Program-made: the position numbers and the translations under genes
DNA from: Lachnospiraceae bacterium
Lineage (GTDB): Bacteria; Bacillota_A; Clostridia; Lachnospirales; Lachnospiraceae
NCBI GenBank assembly: GCA_009774465.1
Contig: VSNT01000144.1
Location: forward strand, 1 to 8,873
Length of the DNA stretch: 8,873 nt
Direction: 5' to 3'
Part shown: positions 1 to 5,584 of the stretch, piece after piece
Numbering within the stretch: the stretch's first letter is position 1
Layout: every line of letters begins with the position of its first letter
Notes under the pieces: generated by a model
Told to the model about the DNA's origin: nothing
Databases searched by the model: none
Seen by the model: the letters and a program-made list of their open reading frames with translations, nothing else

Positions 1-768
1 CGCGCCTTCCGCTCCCCCTCTTTTATTAATGGCGTAAAATCCCATGTAAATCGGATTTTTTAAAATTCCGGCAACGTTGCCCGGTTTACACTGCCCTCCG
101 GTAATTGCCGGAATTTTTTCGGCGTTCAGCGTCCCGGCTATTTTTTCATATCCCATTCCCTTTAAAACAGCCAGATCATATATTTTTTTAACTACCGCCG
201 CATCCTTTTCCACAATTTCCAGCTTCTTTAACAGGCGGCCATGATTACTCACCATGCCGGAAGGCACCAGCGTGTATCCATAGGGCGCCCTGCCCCCTGC
301 AAATTTTCCGGCCCTTACCATTTCCCTCCGTGCATCTTTTACACGCATACTGGTTTTTCTGCTTTCTCCTTCATTCTGCCAGAAACGGATAAAATTCAAC
401 AGCTTATCCGTATGCTCCCTTGTCTTTAACTGCCCATCTTTAATCGTCCATACCTCTATTCCCAACTGGTTTAAAGCGGCCACATAAAAGCTGTATTCCT
501 CCTGTCTGCCAATTCGATCCGACATATAAGCCAGCAGGATTTCAAATTCCTTTGCTCTGGCATCCTTGAGAATCTGCTGTAAAACTTCTCTGTCCTCCAC
601 ACTGTTTTTATAAGCGGATACCGCTTTTTCAATATATTCTTTGTCAAAAACCCAATCCGGCTGCCTGGCAATATATTGCTCCGCTTCCGCCCGCTGAACG
701 GGAATATCTCCCTCATGAAGCTGCTGCCTTGAGGACACACGAAGCAATGTTCTGACTCTCTTACTCAT
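1..768 (-). CDS. Large serine recombinase (resolvase/integrase), N-terminal part, cut by window edge
   Basis: An open frame of 256 codons runs from the ATG at 768 off the left edge without a stop. Seen: the serine recombinase N-terminal domain, with RVSS at residues 10-13 carrying the presumed catalytic serine, followed by the usual downstream glutamine (VQR 32-34). DRIGR at 84-88 supplies active-site arginines, and an E..R..S.R stretch lies at 135-142. The PYGY motif (162-165) opens the Recombinase domain (PF07508), and NPIYMG at 238-243 is typical of its end. The zinc-ribbon and coiled-coil C-terminal part expected of a roughly 450-550 aa family member lies outside the window. Known of the family: it cuts and rejoins att sites to integrate or excise phages, ICEs and transposons. 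The start overlaps the stop of the 59-aa ORF upstream by 8 bp and has only a weak ribosome site, suggesting translational coupling. All catalytic landmarks visible are intact. The substrate element and attachment sites cannot be determined here. Confidence 0.93.
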   Translation of the reverse strand, partial: MSKRVRTLLRVSSRQQLHEGDIPVQRAEAEQYIARQPDWVFDKEYIEKAVSAYKNSVEDREVLQQILKDARAKEFEILLAYMSDRIGRQEEYSFYVAALNQLGIEVWTIKDGQLKTREHTDKLLNFIRFWQNEGESRKTSMRVKDARREMVRAGKFAGGRAPYGYTLVPSGMVSNHGRLLKKLEIVEKDAAVVKKIYDLAVLKGMGYEKIAGTLNAEKIPAITGGQCKPGNVAGILKNPIYMGFYAINKRGGAEGA

Positions 769-940
769 GGTTCATCTCATTTCCACACATTTTTTCCAGA
801 TACATTGCCTTCAGCCTGCCAGTTAATTCCTGACAGGCTTTTAAGTCAGACTGCGCAGGAAATTCCACCGTAACCTTTACTGATTTATCTTTGTAAGGAA
901 TTGTGTCGCTCCAGATTTTGTATCCTGTTTCCGAATTCAT
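761..940 (-). CDS. Small conserved-looking 59-aa protein coupled to the serine recombinase
   Basis: ATG at 940 to TAA at 761-763 gives 59 residues beginning MNSETGYKIWSD. A good ribosome site (AAAAGG around 949-953) lies about 8 nt upstream. The stop overlaps the recombinase start inside ATGAGTAA (768-761), so the two are almost certainly one translationally coupled operon. The composition is that of a small soluble protein: an N-terminal stretch of likely beta strands (about residues 5-28, with KVTVEF) followed by a probable helix (32-51). I recognise no named domain. Small ORFs of this kind are often found directly before large serine recombinases in Firmicutes mobile elements, so an accessory or directionality role is possible. 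That is inference from position only. No signal peptide or membrane segment is seen. Confidence 0.7.
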   Translation of the reverse strand: MNSETGYKIWSDTIPYKDKSVKVTVEFPAQSDLKACQELTGRLKAMYLEKMCGNEMNHE

Positions 941-991
941 GTGGTTATCCTTTTGGGCCTGCTTTTTATATACTTATGTGATTTTGCTTTT

Positions 992-1007
992 TTGTATTCA
1001 AATACAA
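992..1007. promoter_or_regulatory. AT-rich palindrome between the divergent operons
   Basis: TTGTATT (992-998) and AATACAA (1001-1007) are perfect 7-bp inverted arms around a CA centre. It lies in the 137-bp gap between the recombinase operon (minus) and the MarR operon (plus), just upstream of the MarR -35 box. It could be an operator for either operon or part of a recombinase promoter. I see no convincing minus-strand promoter here, so the role is open. Confidence 0.35.
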
Positions 1008-1014
1008 ACGCCTG

Positions 1015-1043
1015 TTGACGCACAGGTAACTTGTTGCTATAAT
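1015..1043 (+). promoter_or_regulatory. Sigma-A promoter of the MarR operon
   Basis: TTGACG (1015-1020) and TATAAT (1038-1043) are separated by exactly 17 bp. This matches the housekeeping consensus at 11 of 12 positions. Transcription should start near 1050. The first arm of the inverted repeat fills most of the spacer, so a bound repressor would block polymerase. Confidence 0.92.
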
Positions 1044-1064
1044 AAAACGTGCAACAAGTTACCT
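1024..1064. promoter_or_regulatory. Perfect 14-bp inverted repeat operator, probably for the MarR regulator
   Basis: AGGTAACTTGTTGC (1024-1037) is repeated as its exact reverse complement at 1051-1064, with 13 bp between that begin with the -10 box. Each arm is itself a near palindrome, AAC-NN-GTT with flanking G and C, so the site may hold two MarR dimers centred about 25 bp apart. The second arm ends 3 bp before the ribosome binding site. Autorepression by the first gene of the operon is inferred from this placement. Confidence 0.82.
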
Positions 1065-1066
1065 AT

Positions 1067-1072
1067 AGGAGA
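1067..1072 (+). promoter_or_regulatory. Ribosome binding site of the MarR gene
   Basis: AGGAGA lies 5 nt before the ATG at 1078 and fixes that start. In the transcript it directly follows the second operator arm. Confidence 0.8.
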
Positions 1073-1077
1073 ACTCT

Positions 1078-1575
1078 ATGAATCAAAATGATTTGATTAA
1101 AAGATTTTCAAGCACCACAGAAAATCAGGAAAAAGCTGTTTTTAGCACATTATTTATTGCCGGAAATAAATTACAGACACTTTTCGACAACCATATTCCC
1201 CAAATTACACTCAAGCAATTTATGTTATTGTCGATTGTCAGGCAGTCAAAAGATGCATTGACTTTTACCCAATTGGGAAATTTGCTGGGCTGCTCAAGGC
1301 AAAATATTAAAAAATTAGCTGACGTTCTGGTAAAAAAAGGATTTATTACCATCAGCCAGAGCCCAAATGATACAAGGGGCATGTGCATTTGTCCCACTGA
1401 AAAAGTAAATGAATTTTACAAAAATGACTTTTTAAAATACCAGGAGCAATTGAAATATCTTTTTGAAGTTTACACAGACGAAGAAATTGAAACACTTTTC
1501 ATTCTTTTATCAAAACTATACGCAGGAATTGAGAACTTTGAAAAAAAGATTGACAGCGAAAAAAAGGAGAATTAA
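1078..1575 (+). CDS. MarR-family transcriptional regulator
   Basis: 165 residues, the normal size for a MarR dimer subunit. The helical N-terminus (about 15-55) and long C-terminal helices (110-160) would form the dimer interface. The winged helix-turn-helix spans about 45-108, with the recognition helix around CSRQNIKKLADVL (72-84) and the wing carrying the DxR-type turn NDTRG (97-101). Three cysteines lie in the DNA-binding part: C72 at the start of the recognition helix and C103/C105 in the wing strand. These could make it thiol- or redox-responsive, as in some family members; that is inference. It is the first gene of an operon with a flavodoxin and a lipoprotein, and its promoter contains a large inverted repeat, so autoregulation is likely. 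Start supported by AGGAGA and the strong promoter. Family assignment firm; ligand unknown. Confidence 0.9.
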   Translation: MNQNDLIKRFSSTTENQEKAVFSTLFIAGNKLQTLFDNHIPQITLKQFMLLSIVRQSKDALTFTQLGNLLGCSRQNIKKLADVLVKKGFITISQSPNDTRGMCICPTEKVNEFYKNDFLKYQEQLKYLFEVYTDEEIETLFILLSKLYAGIENFEKKIDSEKKEN

Positions 1576-1579
1576 GCAG

Positions 1580-2110
1580 ATGAAAACAATTGTAATTTAT
1601 AACTCGCAAACAGGCTTCACACAGCGTTATGCGCAGTGGATCGCAGAAGAGGCAGGAGCTGACTGCCTTGAATTATCGGCCGCAAAAAAGAAAGATTTAT
1701 CTGCCTGCGAAGCAATTATCTTCGGTGGCTGGGCCTGTGCCGGCAGCATCAGCAAAATCAGTTGGTTCAAAAACAACATGAATAAATGGGAAGGGAAGAA
1801 ACTGATTGTATTCTGCGTTGGCGGAAGTCCGATAGAAAACCCGGAAATTGAACCTTTTCTTAAACAAAATTTCAGTGCCTCAGAATTGGAAAAAGTGAAT
1901 GTATTTTACTGCCCGGGCGGATTTAATTATGAAAAAATGTCTGCTTCATCCAGGCTTATGATGAAGATGTTTATTAAAACATTGAAAGCTAAAAAGAATA
2001 AAACGCAGGAAGAACAGGAAATGATAAAAATGATTTCCACATCCTATGATATTTCAGACAAAAAGTACATTGAGCCCATTTTAAAAAATTTGCAGGGAGG
2101 TAGAAAATGA
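1580..2110 (+). CDS. Flavodoxin domain protein, HemG-like
   Basis: 176 residues from the ATG at 1580, 4 bp after the MarR stop. AAGGAGA (1564-1570) lies within the end of the MarR gene, and the longer in-frame extension back to 1463 would overlap MarR and is not needed. Seen: the FMN phosphate-binding loop NSQTGFTQRYA (8-18), the second flavin loop FGGWACAGSISK (48-59) and the third loop with VGGSP (80-84). The later GGFNYEKM...RLMMKMF region resembles the Flavodoxin_5/HemG group (PF12724), which includes protoporphyrinogen oxidase HemG. Known of the family: cytoplasmic FMN-binding electron carrier or oxidoreductase. The exact substrate cannot be deduced. Pairing with a MarR regulator suggests induction by redox or quinone-like stress. 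Its stop overlaps the next start as ATGA. Confidence 0.86.
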   Translation: MKTIVIYNSQTGFTQRYAQWIAEEAGADCLELSAAKKKDLSACEAIIFGGWACAGSISKISWFKNNMNKWEGKKLIVFCVGGSPIENPEIEPFLKQNFSASELEKVNVFYCPGGFNYEKMSASSRLMMKMFIKTLKAKKNKTQEEQEMIKMISTSYDISDKKYIEPILKNLQGGRK

Positions 2111-2415
2111 AAAAGATTTTTTGTATACTTATATCTTTAGCTGTATTATTTTCATTTACAGCCTGCAACAGCGAAACAAATGATAAGGCAACTTTTCAGG
2201 CAACTATATTGGAAATAAATGACAATTATTATCTTGTCAAACCAGTTGAAGGAAGTGCAGAATTGAATAGTGCAGACCAGATAACCGTTCCTGTGACAAG
2301 CATAAATCCCACACCGGAAGTGGGAGATATTCTGGAAATTGTATATGATGGCGAGATTGCGGAATCATATCCTGCACAAATTACCAATGTTTACAGCATA
2401 AGTGTCGTTGAATGA
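2107..2415 (+). CDS. Small lipoprotein, DUF3221-like
   Basis: 102 residues. The signal peptide (KK followed by a hydrophobic stretch at 4-16) ends in FTAC, with the lipid-attachment Cys at position 20, so the mature protein of about 82 residues should sit on the outer face of the membrane. The mature part is an all-beta-looking domain with the pattern ATILEINDNYYLVKP (32-46) and later VGDILEIVYDGEIAESYPAQI (72-92). This resembles the DUF3221/YobA-type small lipoproteins (OB-like fold), judged from memory of the pattern. GGGAGG (2095-2100) lies 6 nt before the ATG, and the start overlaps the flavodoxin stop (ATGA), so it is the last gene of the MarR operon. Function unknown; a link to envelope or redox stress is only contextual. 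Confidence 0.8.
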   Translation: MKKIFCILISLAVLFSFTACNSETNDKATFQATILEINDNYYLVKPVEGSAELNSADQITVPVTSINPTPEVGDILEIVYDGEIAESYPAQITNVYSISVVE

Positions 2416-2423
2416 TAACGAAA

Positions 2424-2503
2424 GTCACCAAATGGACATGCATGGCCGCCTGGATCGCTCCCGCAGGAATACTACAACCAGCGCAGCGTAAGCTGCGCTG
2501 GTT
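2424..2503. repeat. Hairpin repeat copy related to the 8592-8770 array
   Basis: This 80-bp stretch fills most of the convergent gap. Its first part (2424-2469) shares CCAAATGGAC (2428-2437) exactly with 8631-8640 and ends in a similar CGCTCCCGCAGGAATAC. Its second part is a perfect 12-bp stem (2476-2487 with 2492-2503) closed by GTAA, with the GCGCAGC core also found at 8687-8693. The same two modules therefore occur here and at the right end of the window. The element is degenerate compared with the array. Confidence 0.6.
2476..2503. terminator. Strong hairpin between convergent genes, possible bidirectional terminator
   Basis: Perfect 12-bp stem AACCAGCGCAGC / GCTGCGCTGGTT with a 4-nt GTAA loop, 61 nt after the plus-strand lipoprotein stop and 22 nt after the minus-strand lipoprotein stop. 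No T-tract follows on either strand, so it is not a canonical intrinsic terminator. It could still protect the 3' ends of both transcripts. Confidence 0.45.
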
Positions 2504-2524
2504 AAACAGCTCCTAAAATTTTGC

Positions 2525-3562
2525 TTATTCTTCCTCATACTGTGGCGTAGTCACACAGGTAATTCCATCCCTTTCAAAACTTGAAACCGTGGAGCTTAAA
2601 CTGAGATATTCGGCAAAGCTGGTGTCATAAGCGCCGCTGACAATTCCCGCATTTACAAGGTCCGTCTGATTTGCCGCAGAAAAATCTACGCCAAAGGTAG
2701 TAAAGACCATGCCATCTTCCATAAGAACGCTGCCATAAATACCGGGCAGCATATCACAGCGTTCCTCCTGCTCAAGCTTAAACTGCTCCACTAAAGAAAG
2801 GTCTACCAAAGATTCATCAATTCCCTCTTTTTTCAAAAAGCTGATAATCGTATCCCCAACAGCCGCTATGTCATAGCGCAGACAATAGCCTTCTTCCTCA
2901 TAGGTGCAGACAGTCATAGTCACATCTGCATAATCATAAAATCCGCCTGTCAAAACATTTAAAAACTCCAGATCCGGATAGCCTCTGTGCTGCAGGTAAT
3001 AGCCTCCGTTTTTGGCCGCATAGTCTGCCTTTGCTTCCTGCTCTTCTCCCATCTGCGCAGAACTGATTCCCTGTTCCATCCAGCCTCCCACATTCGTGTA
3101 AGCATCTCCGCCTTCCTTTGCCTGATTCTCTAATGCGTCCAGCATGGCCTCATAAATGGAACTGCCATAGTCTCTGGTCTTTACCTTAACGTATATCATG
3201 CCATGAAGGTTTTCCACTTCTTCTCCCACGGTAAATTCCATGTCAGACTGCTGGCTGCAGAAAAGCTGATAAGCCTTATCCATTTCAGGAATGCTTTCCC
3301 CTTCCATTGCTGCAAACACATGAAGCAGTTCATTTCCTTCCTCCAGATAGGAAGAAAAACTTTTAAAATCTCCTGACTGCAAAGCTGTAAGGCTGTTTTC
3401 CGCCGCTTCCGCAACGCTTTTAGCCTTTGGCTGTTTTCCCCCTAAATTTAGTGCATCACACCCTGTAAGGCCAAAAACAAGTACCAAAACCAATGTCAGC
3501 GATAAGAAAGCGCGTATTCCTTTTCCATATGCCCTGCGTGTCTGTTTTAAATCAATTCTCAT
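2525..3562 (-). CDS. Predicted lipoprotein of unknown function
   Basis: 345 residues from the ATG at 3562. GGGGGAG (3578-3572) is 9 nt upstream, which favours this start over an in-frame ATG 14 codons earlier that lies inside the preceding gene. The N-terminus has basic residues, a hydrophobic stretch (19-32) and lipobox LTGC with Cys at 35, so it should be anchored outside the membrane. After a short linker, a helical stretch (AEAAENSLTALQSGDFKSFSSYL, about 50-72) resembles the start of NTF2-like lipoprotein domains such as DUF4878/DUF5105. The rest alternates predicted strands and helices and may contain a second similar half. No catalytic motif is recognised. It follows the DUF5722 gene after 31 bp with no promoter visible between them, so the two are probably co-transcribed and may act together at the cell surface. 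Confidence 0.82.
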   Translation of the reverse strand: MRIDLKQTRRAYGKGIRAFLSLTLVLVLVFGLTGCDALNLGGKQPKAKSVAEAAENSLTALQSGDFKSFSSYLEEGNELLHVFAAMEGESIPEMDKAYQLFCSQQSDMEFTVGEEVENLHGMIYVKVKTRDYGSSIYEAMLDALENQAKEGGDAYTNVGGWMEQGISSAQMGEEQEAKADYAAKNGGYYLQHRGYPDLEFLNVLTGGFYDYADVTMTVCTYEEEGYCLRYDIAAVGDTIISFLKKEGIDESLVDLSLVEQFKLEQEERCDMLPGIYGSVLMEDGMVFTTFGVDFSAANQTDLVNAGIVSGAYDTSFAEYLSLSSTVSSFERDGITCVTTPQYEEE

Positions 3563-3593
3563 ATTTACTTTCTCCCCCTTAAAAATACTAAAA

Positions 3594-5246
3594 TTACTGT
3601 ACAACTCCCGTTCCGCCTCTTGTCCATATAATATTCTGACTGATCATCTGGTCAATATCCATGCCAATAATTTCAGAGACTCTTGCCTTAGCGCCCCCTT
3701 CATTTGCAGTTCCCAGGCTTTTGTATATCTCATAGGCAGGCTTTTTATTTCCGTTTATATCATACAGACCAAGGGCCAGATGGCTTTCCATCTCATGTGC
3801 GTCATCGGTCTGACGGAACAGCATAAATGCATCCACATCAGGAAGGGACGCCGCCTTTAAATAACCATAAGCAATGGATGCTTCCTGGGCCTCACTTCCA
3901 AAAGAAGAAGTATAACCAATTTCTGCAAGGGAAATGCTTCTCACTTCCCCGTTTGGATTTAAGTAATGGTTCTGATGCATGTAGTTAATGAGAAGATCAA
4001 TATTCTGCATGGTAATATAGGGCGTGGAAAGATTGTTTTTCACCCATACTGCCGGTCCGTTCCATGCGTAAGGATCATATAAGGGAGAATTGTAGGGATG
4101 ATAGGAAAGTCCCCAGTCAATATTCCCCTCCCGGTTTATGTAATAGTTAAACTGATCCAGATATCCCCTTGCAAGAAAGCTTCCGGGATTTGACAATCTG
4201 TTCCACTCCTGATCAATGGAATTGTAAATACGGGCATTGGCATTTTTGCTCTTTATTTCATTATATAAGATACGAAAAGCTTTTACATAAATATTTACAT
4301 TTAAATCAAGGGATGTGGAATTGGTATGCCACCAGGAAGTACGTGCATTTACCTCATTTCCCACGATCCAGTTATCCACCTGTCCGCAGCCTGTTGCTCC
4401 CGAATAACGCTGTCCTAAAAATGCCCCAATTGCTTTTAAATGCTCCGTTCCTGCTGCATCCGCTACATTGATGGCATATCCGGGACAGTCGCCGCCAACT
4501 GCCAGCGGATGAATCAAATCCTGCGCATAAGGGCTTTTTCCTCCATTTAAGAGCACCAATGTAACCTGCATTCCATAATTATTAAAACTTCTGATGGTAG
4601 AATCAAATTTGGAAATCATATCCCCATTAAAGTAATAGGTCTGTCCATTATAGTCAAAAGGAACTGCACCAGGCACCGACGCATTCGCACAGATTTCCCC
4701 GATATCCATATTGTATACAATCTGCTGGATTCCAAGATCCTGCAGTTCTCCATTGGAAACTCTGGTCACATCCGGCAGAATCCCCTTGATTCCTCTGTCC
4801 TGACGCGCAGAAGTATATGCCGCAATTGCTTCCGGATTGGTAATATAATGTTCGTCGCTTACCTGAACCATCTGTCCGTTCCTTTTAACTGCAATCAGGA
4901 ACTTACGGCTTAAATTTGACTGATCCGTATTGTAATTTAAAGGAAAGCTCAAGGAAACGGAAGTTCCTGCCTTAGCAGAAGCTACAACACTTCCCACCGT
5001 ACCATCCTGAAAAACCTCATCAGCGTAAACATAATATTTTCCGTCATCACTTGAAGGAATGCCGGAGGATTTAATCTGACAAACCACATCATTTCCTGAA
5101 ATCACACAGGAACTGATTGAAACAGGCCTGCCCGCTGCCTCCACACAGCCTGGATTGTCACCGGCTACAGGACCAATATATACTGCCGATGCCACAATAA
5201 CTACCGCAGCCATAACCGCTGCAATGATTCTTCCTGCTCTACTCAT
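3594..5246 (-). CDS. Secreted DUF5722 protein, glycoside hydrolase-like TIM barrel
   Basis: 550 residues from the ATG at 5246. GGTGGG (5261-5256) is 9 nt upstream. A GTG 45 codons earlier would start inside the promoter and leader and is rejected. The N-terminus is a signal peptide or uncleaved anchor (hydrophobic 7-25). A beta-rich N-terminal domain (about 40-125) precedes a TIM-barrel region (about 140-515) matching DUF5722 (PF18989) as I remember it. Clan GH-A-like landmarks are visible: GNE at 296-298 (candidate acid/base E298), SYHPY at 381-385, and LAEIGYTSS at 440-448 (candidate nucleophile E442). Known: the family is uncharacterised but resembles glycosidases. Inferred: it acts on a surface or dietary glycan. 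It is first in an operon with the lipoprotein downstream, has its own promoter just upstream and carries a hairpin in the leader. Confidence 0.87.
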   Translation of the reverse strand: MSRAGRIIAAVMAAVVIVASAVYIGPVAGDNPGCVEAAGRPVSISSCVISGNDVVCQIKSSGIPSSDDGKYYVYADEVFQDGTVGSVVASAKAGTSVSLSFPLNYNTDQSNLSRKFLIAVKRNGQMVQVSDEHYITNPEAIAAYTSARQDRGIKGILPDVTRVSNGELQDLGIQQIVYNMDIGEICANASVPGAVPFDYNGQTYYFNGDMISKFDSTIRSFNNYGMQVTLVLLNGGKSPYAQDLIHPLAVGGDCPGYAINVADAAGTEHLKAIGAFLGQRYSGATGCGQVDNWIVGNEVNARTSWWHTNSTSLDLNVNIYVKAFRILYNEIKSKNANARIYNSIDQEWNRLSNPGSFLARGYLDQFNYYINREGNIDWGLSYHPYNSPLYDPYAWNGPAVWVKNNLSTPYITMQNIDLLINYMHQNHYLNPNGEVRSISLAEIGYTSSFGSEAQEASIAYGYLKAASLPDVDAFMLFRQTDDAHEMESHLALGLYDINGNKKPAYEIYKSLGTANEGGAKARVSEIIGMDIDQMISQNIIWTRGGTGVVQ

Positions 5247-5292
5247 AATTACTGTCCCACCATTTTCTTTTGTTTTTGAAACTACAGCCAAA

Positions 5293-5331
5293 AAGTCATG
5301 GGATTCATACGAACAGGAATCGTCATGACTT
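5293..5331 (-). terminator. Hairpin with T-run: terminator of the SPFH operon or leader attenuator of the DUF5722 operon
   Basis: On the minus strand AAGTCATG (5331-5324) plus GATTC (5321-5317) pairs with GAATC (5306-5302) plus CATGACTT (5300-5293). The loop is 10 nt, with a 2/1-nt internal loop, and the stem runs into TTTTT. It lies 50 nt after the stop of the Arc-like gene, fitting an intrinsic terminator. It also lies downstream of the predicted start site of the DUF5722 promoter, so polymerase from that promoter must cross it. Confidence 0.6.
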
Positions 5332-5352
5332 ATGGTTTTAGTCACATTATTT

Positions 5353-5381
5353 ATTATATATGAAATGTACCGGAATGTCAC
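5353..5381 (-). promoter_or_regulatory. Predicted sigma-A promoter of the DUF5722 operon
   Basis: GTGACA (5381-5376) and TATAAT (5358-5353) are exactly 17 bp apart on the minus strand, 11 of 12 consensus bases. The -35 box begins at the last base of the Arc-like gene stop codon. Transcription would start near 5346, giving a leader of about 100 nt that contains the hairpin at 5331-5293. Confidence 0.75.
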
Positions 5382-5584
5382 TATTTTATATCAAGCTCCG
5401 GCGGAATATCCAGTTCATGGGGAACAGGCGATCCATTCTTTTTCCTTTGACGGACACATTCTGTCAGCAGATATTCTATCTGACCATTTACAGATCGAAA
5501 GTCATCCTCAGCCCAGGCTGCAATGGCATCATATAATTTCGCTGACAAACGTAAGGGAAGCTGTTTTTTACTGTTATCAGCCAT
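5381..5584 (-). CDS. Arc-like ribbon-helix-helix DNA-binding protein
   Basis: 67 residues. QLPLRLSAKLYDAIAAWA (8-25) has the beta-strand-then-helix pattern of Arc-type ribbon-helix-helix proteins: a strand with alternating residues that would enter the major groove, then helix A. FRSVNGQIEYLLTECVRQR (29-47) is the second helix, with the SVNGQIEYLL pattern usual in this family. The C-terminal tail is proline-rich and acidic. It lacks any sign of a toxin partner. Its ATG overlaps the SPFH stop by one base (TAATG), with AGGA about 11 nt upstream, so translation is coupled and the two products are probably made together. Known of the fold: dimers bind short tandem operators. The three 11-bp-spaced TGATAT repeats in the SPFH promoter are an attractive target. 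That link is inference. Confidence 0.85.
   Translation of the reverse strand: MADNSKKQLPLRLSAKLYDAIAAWAEDDFRSVNGQIEYLLTECVRQRKKNGSPVPHELDIPPELDIK

Noticed and set aside
471..740. Minus-strand 89-codon open frame inside the recombinase region
   Set aside because: It is out of frame with the intact serine recombinase reading frame, which carries all family motifs over the same bases.
903..1091. Plus-strand 62-codon open frame crossing the intergenic region
   Set aside because: It overlaps the 59-aa gene, the strong promoter, the operator and the MarR start, and has no recognisable product.
1463..1579. Longer N-terminal extension of the flavodoxin
   Set aside because: It overlaps the MarR gene by over 100 bp, and the flavodoxin fold begins exactly at the ATG at 1580, which has a good ribosome site.
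5247..5381. GTG-initiated 45-residue extension of the DUF5722 protein
   Set aside because: It would translate through the promoter and hairpin and put a polar stretch before the signal peptide; the ATG at 5246 gives a normal secretion signal.
5381..5584. Toxin-antitoxin system built on the Arc-like protein
   Set aside because: The coupled partner is a full-length SPFH membrane protein, not a small toxin, and no toxin-like gene lies next to it.
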